The position numbers were made by a program, and so were the translations under genes. The notes below the pieces were generated by a model. That model was not told where the DNA came from, did no database searches, and was given only the letters and a program-made list of their open reading frames with translations. Below are positions 1-5,545 of a stretch of 5,545 nt of DNA, piece by piece. Numbering within the stretch: position 1 is the stretch's first letter; every line of letters starts with the position of its first letter. The DNA lies in assembly GCA_012842725.1 (NCBI GenBank), contig DUSG01000224.1:1-5545 (forward strand), in the 5' to 3' direction. This stretch comes from Clostridiales bacterium. GTDB lineage: Bacteria; Bacillota; Clostridia; Lutisporales; Lutisporaceae.

Positions 1-1203
1 AAGAGGGCATTGAAGATTGTTGCTACAGGATTTGGCCAGCCTTCCATATTCAACGCGGATGTGGTTATAGAGGAGATGTTGAGGGCAGGCAAATCCATTG
101 AAGATGCAAGATGCGGAGGAACCTCCGGATGCGTTGAGACAGGAGCCTTCGGAAAAGAAGCATATATACTGACAGGATACTTTAATCTGGTTAAGGTTCT
201 TGAAATAACGCTTCATAATGGTGTAGATCCGAGAACGGGCAAAAAAATAGGTATAGAGACAGGGGATCCAAGAGAATTTAAGACCTTTGAGGAACTTTTC
301 GAAGCTTTCAAAAAGCAGCTGCATCACTTTATAAATATTAAAATCAGAGGAAACAACGTCATAGAAAAATTATATGCAGATTTGATGCCATGTCCATTCC
401 TTTCGATTATAACCGACGATTGCATAAAGAAAGGCAAAGATTATAACGCGGGGGGCGCCAGATATAATACCAGGTATATACAAGGAGTGGGCATTGGCAC
501 ATTGACTGACAGCTTGTCCTCCATAAAGAAGCATGTATTTGAAGATAAGAGGCTCACCATGGGTGAATTGCTTGATATCCTGGATAGCAATTTTGAAGGC
601 AGAGAAGATATAAGACAGTTATTCCTCAACAGGACACCAAGATACGGAAATGATGACGACTATGCAGACGACATAATGAAAAAAGCTTTTGATGCCTTCT
701 ATAACGAAGTAAACGGAAGACCTACCGTATGCGGAGGTACCTATAGAATAGATATGCTTCCTACCACCTGTCATGTATATTTCGGAGAAGTTACAGGGGC
801 TACACCTGATGGAAGAAAGGCAGGCATGCCTCAATCGGAAGGTATCTCGCCGGTACAGGGAACAGACAGAAAAGGTCCTACCGGTGTTATCAAATCCGCT
901 TCAAAGATGGATCACGTAAAGACCGGAGGAACACTTCTCAACCAGAAGTTTTCACCCAGCGTAGTCAACAGCGAAGAAGCCATGGACAAATGGGTGCAGC
1001 TAATCAGAACTTATTTCAAACTGGGTGGACATCATATACAGTTTAATGTAGTAAATGCAAAAACATTGAGGGATGCGCAGAAACATCCGGAAAACTACAG
1101 AGACCTCATCGTACGTGTTGCAGGCTACAGCGATTATTTCAATGATTTGGGAGAAGCGCTGCAGAACGAGATAATTGCAAGGACGGAACATCAAGGTTTC
1201 TAA
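1..1203 (+). CDS. hypD: Glycyl radical enzyme, C-terminal half; probable trans-4-hydroxy-L-proline dehydratase (5' partial)
   Basis: The frame is open from base 1 (Lys-Arg-Ala-Leu...), so the gene enters from outside the window; the TTG at position 10 is an internal Leu codon. Counting residues from that TTG as 1, the catalytic cysteine motif GGTSGCVETG has its Cys at 41. The glycyl radical motif RVAGYSDYF has its Gly at 372, and the protein ends 25 residues later, as is normal for pyruvate formate-lyase-like glycyl radical enzymes. The Cys-Gly spacing is 331 residues. As I recall the published C. difficile HypD numbering (Cys434, Glu436, Tyr450, Thr645, Gly765), a constant offset of 393 places Cys41, Glu43, Tyr57, Thr252 and Gly372 on all five. 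HypD dehydrates trans-4-hydroxyproline to pyrroline-5-carboxylate in the cytoplasm, using a radical installed by a radical-SAM activase. About 390 N-terminal residues are missing, including much of the pocket, so another dehydratase or lyase of this superfamily remains possible. The symbol hypD here is not the hydrogenase maturation gene. Confidence 0.75.
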   Translation, partial: KRALKIVATGFGQPSIFNADVVIEEMLRAGKSIEDARCGGTSGCVETGAFGKEAYILTGYFNLVKVLEITLHNGVDPRTGKKIGIETGDPREFKTFEELFEAFKKQLHHFINIKIRGNNVIEKLYADLMPCPFLSIITDDCIKKGKDYNAGGARYNTRYIQGVGIGTLTDSLSSIKKHVFEDKRLTMGELLDILDSNFEGREDIRQLFLNRTPRYGNDDDYADDIMKKAFDAFYNEVNGRPTVCGGTYRIDMLPTTCHVYFGEVTGATPDGRKAGMPQSEGISPVQGTDRKGPTGVIKSASKMDHVKTGGTLLNQKFSPSVVNSEEAMDKWVQLIRTYFKLGGHHIQFNVVNAKTLRDAQKHPENYRDLIVRVAGYSDYFNDLGEALQNEIIARTEHQGF

Positions 1204-1207
1204 GTAG

Positions 1208-1242
1208 AAATACGGTTTCACCGTTGGTGAAGCCGTATTTTT
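1208..1242 (+). terminator. Intrinsic terminator after the glycyl radical enzyme gene
   Basis: A 15-bp inverted repeat starts four bases after the TAA stop. The left arm AAATACGGTTTCACC (1208-1222) pairs with the right arm GGTGAAGCCGTATTT (1226-1240) across a three-base GTT loop, with a single U:G wobble (1216:1232). The right arm runs into five T residues (1238-1242). Stem, short loop and U-tract together are those of a Rho-independent terminator. It separates the enzyme gene from the transporter operon. Confidence 0.9.
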
Positions 1243-1248
1243 ATGAAA

Positions 1249-1279
1249 AATTATACCTAATTAAAAATAATTATACCTA
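1249..1279. repeat. Direct repeat pair AATTATACCTA, 20-bp period
   Basis: The 11-mer AATTATACCTA occurs at 1249-1259 and again, exactly, at 1269-1279. The similarity continues with one inserted base (ATTAAAA after the first copy, TATTAAAA after the second). The 20-bp period is close to two helical turns, so both copies face roughly the same side of the DNA, as tandem operators do. In DNA this AT-rich a chance repeat is possible; the CC in the middle of each copy makes it somewhat less likely. Confidence 0.5.
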
Positions 1280-1330
1280 TATTAAAATTTTTCAAAAAAT
1301 TTTAAATATCTTTAAAAAATAGAAGGAAAT

Positions 1331-1360
1331 ATTTTATAAATGTAGAATGTATTTTATAAA
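1331..1360. repeat. Direct repeat pair ATTTTATAAA, 20-bp period
   Basis: ATTTTATAAA occurs at 1331-1340 and 1351-1360, separated by TGTAGAATGT. Each copy contains the palindrome TTTATAAA, so each could bind a small symmetric protein, and the period again is 20 bp. They lie upstream of the candidate promoter at 1408-1435, where activator sites are often found. Low sequence complexity limits the weight of this. Confidence 0.4.
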
Positions 1361-1407
1361 GTTGTAATATTAAGAAGATATTGACGAATATAATGACATA
1401 AAAATTT

Positions 1408-1435
1408 TTGACGCTAAATAAAATTTAAATAAAAT
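1408..1435 (+). promoter_or_regulatory. Candidate sigma-A-type promoter of the transporter operon
   Basis: TTGACG at 1408-1413 matches five of six bases of the -35 consensus. After 16 bp comes TAAAAT at 1430-1435, which matches five of six bases of the -10 consensus. Transcription would begin near 1442, giving a leader of about 160 bases before the TTG start of the substrate-binding protein. This is the best-spaced pair I found in the region, but AT-rich DNA offers many near-matches, so the exact promoter is uncertain. Confidence 0.45.
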
Positions 1436-1543
1436 TAAAGAAGGAAAATTTTAATATCAGTCGAATATAGAGTGTATTTATATTTATATATGTAATATTC
1501 AGAACAATGCAACAATTAAACAATACATAATAACAGGATTAGA

Positions 1544-1567
1544 AAAGAAAAGGGAAACCTTTTCTTT
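1544..1567 (+). promoter_or_regulatory. GAAA-capped hairpin in the operon leader
   Basis: AAAGAAAAGG (1544-1553) pairs perfectly with CCTTTTCTTT (1558-1567) around a GAAA loop (1554-1557), a GNRA tetraloop closed by a G-C pair. One strand of the stem is all purine and the other all pyrimidine. It ends 23 bases before the ribosome binding site. No T-run follows directly (CTAAATATAA), so it is not a standard terminator. A 5' mRNA-stabilising structure or part of a larger leader fold is more likely. Confidence 0.45.
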
Positions 1568-1590
1568 CTAAATATAATTATAAAAATAAT

Positions 1591-1597
1591 GGAGGGG
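1591..1597 (+). promoter_or_regulatory. Ribosome binding site that selects the TTG start of the lipoprotein
   Basis: GGAGGGG lies six bases before TTG at 1604. Two in-frame ATG codons are unsuitable: the one at 1589 overlaps the Shine-Dalgarno sequence, and the one at 1598 directly abuts it. The TTG start also gives the clean signal peptide start Met-Lys-Arg. Confidence 0.8.
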
Positions 1598-1603
1598 ATG
1601 TAT

Positions 1604-2758
1604 TTGAAAAGAATATTGGCACTAATTTTAGCTGGTTTGATGCTTTTCAGCTTAACAGCATGCTCACAACCAGCACCAGCTGAACAACCTCAAGAGGAAG
1701 CTACATCAGCTGAACCTGCAGCTGGGGGAGGAAAATTCAAGATAGCAATTTACACTAACACGGTATCACAGAATGAAGAGGAATTCAGATCAGGCGAATT
1801 GGCATTAAAGAAGTATGGGCCACAAATGATAGTAACTCAGACAATGCCTGACAACTTTATGAAAGAACAGGAAACTTTGATTGCAAATGCTCTTGCACTT
1901 GTATCAGATCCTGAAGTTAAAGCTCTAATCATGAATCAGGCAGTTCCCGGTGCAGCAGCTGCTTTTGAAAAGGTTAGAGAGACAAGACCTGATGTATTCT
2001 TAGTAGCAATAACTCCTGGAGAAACTGACGTTATAGCTGACAAAGCAGATTTAGTATTGCAACCCGACGAATTGGCAATGGGTTATGCAATTCCTGCACA
2101 AGCTCACAAGATGGGGGCTAAAGTATTTGTTCACTATTCATTCCCAAGACATATGTCTTATCCATTATTGGCACAAAGAAGAGACATATTCAGAGAAGAA
2201 TGTGAAAAACTTGGTATGACATTTGTAGATGCAACAGCTCCAGACCCAACAGGTGATGCAGGTATACCGGGAGCACAGCAATTCATACTTGAAGATGTAC
2301 CTAGGAAAGTTAAAGAATATGGAAAAGATACTAACTTCTTCAGCACAAACTGCGCAATGCAAGAACCTCTTATCAAAGCTTGCCTTGAAACAGGAGCCAT
2401 CAATGCTCAACAGTGCTGCCCGAGCCCATATCACGGATATCCTGGTGCATTGGGTATAGATGTTCAGGGTCATGAAGGAGATATTGACTACCTAGTTGGA
2501 CAGATAAAAGCTAAGATTGCTGAAAAAGGCGGCACAGGAAGATTCTCAACTTGGCCGGTACCATTTAGCATGATGTCTACCGCTGCAGCTGTTGAATATG
2601 CAAAAGGATACTTAGAAGGTAAAACAAGCGGCAAGATAGATATGGATTACTTGAAACAATGCTATCAGGAAGCATCCGGTGGATATGATTTACAGTTCTC
2701 CACATATGATAACAAAGATAACTTCATTTTGGTACTTTCCGATTATATAACATTCTAA
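1604..2758 (+). CDS. DUF3798-family ABC transporter substrate-binding lipoprotein
   Basis: The 384-residue product from the TTG at 1604 begins with a lipoprotein signal: MKR, a hydrophobic stretch (residues 4-16) and the lipobox LTAC with Cys20 as the lipidation site. A Pro/Glu/Ala-rich tether (21-43) follows, then a periplasmic-binding-protein-like fold opening with KFKIAIYTNTVSQNEEEFRS (44-63). Motifs I recognise from DUF3798 proteins (recalled, not searched) are VHYSFPRHMS (176-185), FVDATAPDPTGDAG (207-220), FSTNCAMQEP (246-255) and CCPSPYHGYPGALG (271-284). The protein would sit on the outer face of the membrane and deliver ligand to the permease. It heads the transporter operon, and a stem-loop separates it from the ATPase gene. 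It resembles the basic membrane protein/sugar-binding class in operon context, but its ligand is not known to me. Four cysteines (250, 260, 271, 272) cluster in the C-terminal half, which is unusual for an exported binding protein. Confidence 0.88.
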   Translation: MKRILALILAGLMLFSLTACSQPAPAEQPQEEATSAEPAAGGGKFKIAIYTNTVSQNEEEFRSGELALKKYGPQMIVTQTMPDNFMKEQETLIANALALVSDPEVKALIMNQAVPGAAAAFEKVRETRPDVFLVAITPGETDVIADKADLVLQPDELAMGYAIPAQAHKMGAKVFVHYSFPRHMSYPLLAQRRDIFREECEKLGMTFVDATAPDPTGDAGIPGAQQFILEDVPRKVKEYGKDTNFFSTNCAMQEPLIKACLETGAINAQQCCPSPYHGYPGALGIDVQGHEGDIDYLVGQIKAKIAEKGGTGRFSTWPVPFSMMSTAAAVEYAKGYLEGKTSGKIDMDYLKQCYQEASGGYDLQFSTYDNKDNFILVLSDYITF

Positions 2759-2787
2759 GAAAAGCTGAAGTAAATCATGCATCTCAG

Positions 2788-2815
2788 TAAGGTTGCCGGT
2801 TTGCCGGCAACCTTA
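2788..2815 (+). promoter_or_regulatory. Intercistronic stem-loop between lipoprotein and ATPase genes
   Basis: TAAGGTTGCCGG (2788-2799) pairs perfectly over 12 bp with CCGGCAACCTTA (2804-2815), with a TTTG loop. It starts 29 bases after the stop of the lipoprotein gene. The bases after it (ACTTAATG) have no U-tract, so full termination is unlikely. Such structures behind the first gene of ABC operons commonly protect the upstream mRNA or reduce read-through, so the binding protein is made in excess over the ATPase and permease. That role is inferred here. Confidence 0.7.
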
Positions 2816-2840
2816 ACTTAATGATTGAAGTTACTTACTA

Positions 2841-2848
2841 AAAGGAGG
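2841..2848 (+). promoter_or_regulatory. Ribosome binding site that selects the ATG start of the ATPase
   Basis: AAAGGAGG lies six bases before ATG at 2855. An in-frame TTG at 2825 would add ten residues, but it lies upstream of this site and has no Shine-Dalgarno sequence of its own. Confidence 0.85.
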
Positions 2849-2854
2849 ACTCCT

Positions 2855-4462
2855 ATGGAAGCGAATAATGTAATAGAACTCAAAAATATTGAAAAAGAGT
2901 ACTTTGGAAATAAAGTTCTAAAAGGCGTTAATTTAACAGTAAAGGCTGGAGAGATCCATGCCTTGGTCGGTGAAAACGGGGCAGGAAAATCCACGTTGAT
3001 GAATATTATCTTTGGAATGCCGGTAATTCATAACACAGGTGGCTATAGTGGAGAAATAATTTTTGAAGGTAAACCTGTAGAGATAAAGACACCAAAGGAT
3101 GCTATGGATTTAGGTATTGGTATGGTGCATCAGGAATTCATGCTGCTTCCTGGTTTTACAATAACAGAAAACATTAAGCTAAACAGGGAAATAACTAAAC
3201 ATAATCCTGTAAGCAAGATTTTAGGTCCCGCATTAAAATCACTGGACATTCCTGCTATGAGAAGGGATGCTCAGAATGCTTTGAAGCAGCTGGGTATGAA
3301 TGTGGATGATTGGTTGCCAATAGCCGGTCTTCCGGTTGGATATATGCAGTTTGTTGAGATAGCAAGGGAAATAGACAAGGAAAATATGAAGCTATTGGTA
3401 TTTGATGAACCTACAGCTGTTTTAGCAGAAAGTGAAGCTGAAAAACTGCTGGAAGCCATGAAAAAACTGGCTGAGAAAGGTATTGCCATATTATTCATAA
3501 CCCACAGATTGGATGAAGTACTAAGCGTAGCAGATAACATAACTGTTCTAAGAGACGGTGAGCAAGTAGGTCAAATAAAAAGAGAAGATGCAACAGTTGA
3601 AAAGATTGCACAAATGATGGTAGGGAGAAAGGTAGAAAGAATAGAAAGAAAAGAAAAGAGAAATGAAGAAAAAGAAGAAATTATAATGTCCATAAGAAAT
3701 TTATGTGTAGATATGCCTGGCGAAGTGGTGAAGAATGTTGATCTTGACATAAAAAAAGGAGAAATATTAGGTATAGGCGGTTTGGCAGGACAAGGCAAAA
3801 TAGGAATTGCCAATGGCATCATGGGATTATATAGGGCTACCGGAGAGGTAGTAATGAAAGGGAAAAAACTAAAACTGAATGATCCAAGGGAAGCTATATC
3901 AAATAAGATAGCTTTTGTTTCGGAAGATAGAAGGGGCGTAGGCTTGCTTCTTGATAATTCTATAGAAATGAATATTGTTATGACCAGCATGCAGATACAG
4001 AACAGATTTTTGAAACCTTTATTAGGTTTGAAATTCATACAGATGCAAGATCACAAAGCTATAAGAGAATGGGCTGAAAAAATGATTAAAGAACTTGATA
4101 TCAGATGTACCGGTCCTACACAATATACAAGAAGGCTCAGCGGAGGAAATCAGCAGAAAGTATGTATAGCCAGGGCTCTTACTTTGGAACCTGAATTGCT
4201 TTTCGTATCAGAGCCTACCAGAGGTATTGATATAGGAGCTAAAAAACTGGTTCTTGATTTGCTGGTGAAGTTGAATCAGGAATTAGGTATGACAATTGTT
4301 ATGACTTCCAGCGAGCTTGGTGAATTAAGGTCTGTATGTGATAGAATCGCAATAGTTTATGATGGAAGAATCCAAGGAATATTAAGTCCACAGGATTCAG
4401 ATGTTGATTTCGGTCTAATGATGGCAGGAAAGCATGATCTGCGTTCGAAGGAGGTTATGTAG
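2855..4462 (+). CDS. Double-domain sugar/nucleoside-type ABC transporter ATPase
   Basis: The 535-residue protein has two fused nucleotide-binding domains, as in the RbsA/MglA family (usually about 500 residues), and would power the permease from the cytoplasmic face. Domain 1 has Walker A GENGAGKST (39-47), Q-loop Gln93, a degenerate signature LPVGYMQ (159-165), Walker B LLVFDEPTA (180-188) and H-loop His217. A charged Lys/Glu/Arg linker (about 259-276) joins the domains. Domain 2 has a degenerate Walker A GLAGQGKIG (309-317), SEDRR (356-360), an intact signature LSGGNQQK (428-435) and Walker B LLFVSEPTRGID (448-459), in which Ser452 replaces the usual Asp. The H-loop position carries Ser (TSSELGE, 484-490), which is typical of this family. 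Only the site made from the domain 1 Walker motifs and the domain 2 signature looks fully competent. The stop codon TAG directly abuts the permease ATG. Substrate type cannot be read from this protein. Confidence 0.92.
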   Translation: MEANNVIELKNIEKEYFGNKVLKGVNLTVKAGEIHALVGENGAGKSTLMNIIFGMPVIHNTGGYSGEIIFEGKPVEIKTPKDAMDLGIGMVHQEFMLLPGFTITENIKLNREITKHNPVSKILGPALKSLDIPAMRRDAQNALKQLGMNVDDWLPIAGLPVGYMQFVEIAREIDKENMKLLVFDEPTAVLAESEAEKLLEAMKKLAEKGIAILFITHRLDEVLSVADNITVLRDGEQVGQIKREDATVEKIAQMMVGRKVERIERKEKRNEEKEEIIMSIRNLCVDMPGEVVKNVDLDIKKGEILGIGGLAGQGKIGIANGIMGLYRATGEVVMKGKKLKLNDPREAISNKIAFVSEDRRGVGLLLDNSIEMNIVMTSMQIQNRFLKPLLGLKFIQMQDHKAIREWAEKMIKELDIRCTGPTQYTRRLSGGNQQKVCIARALTLEPELLFVSEPTRGIDIGAKKLVLDLLVKLNQELGMTIVMTSSELGELRSVCDRIAIVYDGRIQGILSPQDSDVDFGLMMAGKHDLRSKEVM

Positions 4463-5506
4463 ATGAAGAACCTATGGCAAAAGTGTATCGAACGTTATGG
4501 CTATCCTAAGGTATATATAACAATTTTTCTTATATTGCTGATAATTATAGCAATCATACAGAAACAAAGCATTCCTGATCTTTTAGTTGACTCACTTATA
4601 AGAATAGGTATGAACAGCATATTGGTTCTTGCAATGGTTCCCGGAATAATATCCGGTACAGGTCTGAACTTTGCATTATCAATAGGTATATTGTGCGGTA
4701 TACTTGCAGGATGTATAGCTATAGAGTTAAGGCTTGTAGGATTGACGGCATTTTTTGCAGCCGTATTGATAAGCATTCCTTTTGCAGCGATTTCAGGATA
4801 TTTTTACGGACTTCTGCTGAACAGGGTAAAAGGAGACGAGATGACGGTAGGAACATATATGGGATTCTCCATGGTTTCCCTTATGAGTATAGGTTGGCTG
4901 GTTCTTCCTTTCAAGAACCCTGACATGGTTTGGGCAATAGGAGGTAGAGGTCTCAGGGTAACTATAACCCTTCTTGACAAATACGATAAAGTTTTGGATC
5001 ATCTTATAAATTTTGAACTGTTTGGAAGAAAACTTCCGATAGGAACTTTGCTTTTCTTTGGAATCTGTTGCTTTTTAATGTGGCTATTCTTAAGGTCTAA
5101 GACAGGTGCTGCTATGATGGCAGCCGGTGACAATCAGAAGTTTGCTGAGGCATCAGGAATTAATGTCAATAAGCAAAGAATAATTGGAGTAGTTATTTCC
5201 ATGATTCTAGGTGCCATAGGTATCATAGTGTATGCTCAAAGCTATGGATTTTTCCAATTGTATCAAGGTCCTTTGATGATGCCTTTCATGGCAATATCGG
5301 CTATACTGATCGGTGGCGCAACGGCAAAGAAAGCATCAGTAAGCAATGTTATTTCGGGACTTATTTTATTCCAATCACTTTTGACAATCTCATTGCCTGT
5401 AATAAACAAGATGATGCCTGAAGGTAACTTGTCTGAAGTAATAAGAATAATTGTAAGTAACGGAGTTATTCTGTATGCCTTGACCAAGATGGGAGGTAAT
5501 GAATGA
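4463..5506 (+). CDS. ABC transporter permease, BPD_transp_2 (RbsC-like) family
   Basis: The 347-residue membrane protein starts at an ATG that follows the ATPase stop codon without a gap. Its ribosome binding site AAGGAGG (4448-4454) lies inside the ATPase gene, eight bases upstream, so translation is probably coupled. By eye I count nine or ten hydrophobic segments, at about 17-33, 48-64, 68-88, 92-114, 128-148, 192-210, 240-260, 270-288, 293-313 and 325-341. The cytoplasmic loop AAGDNQKFAEASGINVNKQR (220-239) matches the ATPase-contact loop of ribose/galactose/nucleoside-type permeases (the RbsC pattern GxNxxAAxxSGI). It would form half or all of the channel for the ligand captured by the lipoprotein. 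A polar insert at about 150-190 probably faces outward. The family is clear; the cargo is not. Confidence 0.9.
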   Translation: MKNLWQKCIERYGYPKVYITIFLILLIIIAIIQKQSIPDLLVDSLIRIGMNSILVLAMVPGIISGTGLNFALSIGILCGILAGCIAIELRLVGLTAFFAAVLISIPFAAISGYFYGLLLNRVKGDEMTVGTYMGFSMVSLMSIGWLVLPFKNPDMVWAIGGRGLRVTITLLDKYDKVLDHLINFELFGRKLPIGTLLFFGICCFLMWLFLRSKTGAAMMAAGDNQKFAEASGINVNKQRIIGVVISMILGAIGIIVYAQSYGFFQLYQGPLMMPFMAISAILIGGATAKKASVSNVISGLILFQSLLTISLPVINKMMPEGNLSEVIRIIVSNGVILYALTKMGGNE

Positions 5507-5545
5507 TGAGTACAAAGATAGAAGTTAACGAAAAAAAGGCCAAAG
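5503..5545 (+). CDS. Start of a fourth operon gene, probably the second permease (3' partial)
   Basis: ATG at 5503 overlaps the permease stop in an ATGA arrangement, six bases after the ribosome binding site GGGAGG (5491-5496). A second in-frame ATG at 5506 is an equally possible start. The 14 visible codons read MMSTKIEVNEKKAK, a hydrophilic, lysine-rich N-terminus, and the frame stays open to the window's end. Transporters of this class often have two different permeases encoded next to each other, so a second BPD_transp_2 permease is the natural expectation. The visible residues alone do not show it. Confidence 0.7.
   Translation, partial: MMSTKIEVNEKKAK

Larger units (their letters stand above)
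1243..1590 (+). other. AT-rich intergenic control region without a gene
   Basis: This stretch of nearly 350 bases between the terminator and the transporter operon carries no credible coding frame. It is dominated by A/T runs and contains two short direct-repeat pairs, two TTGACG hexamers, a perfect TATAAT hexamer, a candidate promoter and a GAAA-capped hairpin; the better supported ones are listed separately. It must carry the promoter of the transporter operon, because a strong terminator lies upstream and no other gene intervenes. I recognise no known riboswitch, T-box or tRNA motif in it. The distance from the candidate promoter to the start codon would leave a leader of roughly 160 bases, long enough for leader regulation. 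Confidence 0.7.

Noticed and set aside
10..1203. Reading the TTG at 10 as the start of a short, complete enzyme
   Set aside because: The frame is open to base 1, no ribosome binding site precedes it, and glycyl radical enzymes of this type are about 800 residues long; the start lies outside the window.
1362..1394. Promoter made of TTGTAA (1362-1367) and TATAAT (1389-1394)
   Set aside because: The 21-bp spacing is too long for a normal sigma-A promoter, although the -10 is perfect; an activator-dependent use cannot be excluded.
1463..1500. Long inverted repeat GAATAT...ATATTC in the leader
   Set aside because: Only six bases pair at the ends, and the 26 bases between them do not form a continuing stem.
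2229..2459. 76-codon + strand frame overlapping the lipoprotein gene
   Set aside because: It is a frame-shifted shadow of the lipoprotein coding sequence; the lipoprotein frame continues intact with family motifs on both sides, so there is no frameshift to explain.
2788..2815. Calling the intercistronic hairpin an intrinsic terminator
   Set aside because: There is no T-run after the stem, and the downstream genes clearly belong to the same transporter, so full termination here is unlikely.
3571..4038. 155-codon open frame on the minus strand inside the ATPase gene
   Set aside because: It lies wholly opposite a strongly conserved coding sequence, its product is a low-complexity Ser/Phe/Ile-rich string typical of antisense readings, and no family is recognisable. 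The other minus-strand frames in the window look the same.
4693..4923. 76-codon + strand frame overlapping the permease gene
   Set aside because: It is an out-of-frame shadow of the permease, whose own frame is continuous and rich in expected membrane segments.

Overview
The window is 5.5 kb of AT-rich DNA from what is most likely an anaerobic, amino-acid-fermenting Firmicute (Clostridia or Tissierellia type). The evidence is a glycyl radical enzyme (an oxygen-sensitive family), strong GGAGG-type ribosome binding sites, a TTG start codon, preference for AGA arginine codons, and a very AT-rich intergenic region. The species cannot be named from the sequence alone.

Layout, all on the + strand. 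(1) Positions 1-1203 hold the C-terminal half of a pyruvate formate-lyase-like glycyl radical enzyme. The spacing of its catalytic Cys and radical Gly, and several pocket residues, match trans-4-hydroxy-L-proline dehydratase (HypD). (2) A strong intrinsic terminator at 1208-1242 ends that transcription unit. (3) Positions 1243-1590 are a roughly 350-base AT-rich regulatory stretch. It contains two direct-repeat pairs, each with a 20-bp period, one plausible sigma-A-type promoter, and a GAAA-capped hairpin just upstream of the next gene. (4) Positions 1604-5545 form a tightly packed ABC transporter operon: a DUF3798-type substrate-binding lipoprotein (TTG start), a stem-loop without a U-tract, a double-domain sugar/nucleoside-type ATPase, a BPD_transp_2 permease, and the first 14 codons of a fourth gene that starts in an ATGA overlap and is probably the second permease.

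The transporter genes should work together. The lipoprotein would capture a ligand outside the membrane, one or two RbsC-like permeases would form the channel, and the RbsA/MglA-like ATPase would drive uptake. The ligand is not known from the sequence. The neighbouring HypD-like enzyme removes water from hydroxyproline to give pyrroline-5-carboxylate, which feeds proline/Stickland metabolism. The terminator shows the two units are transcribed separately, so a link between the enzyme and the transporter's cargo is only a hypothesis from proximity. No activating radical-SAM enzyme, RNA gene, CRISPR array or insertion sequence is visible. The least explained parts are the DUF3798 ligand and the structured AT-rich control region.
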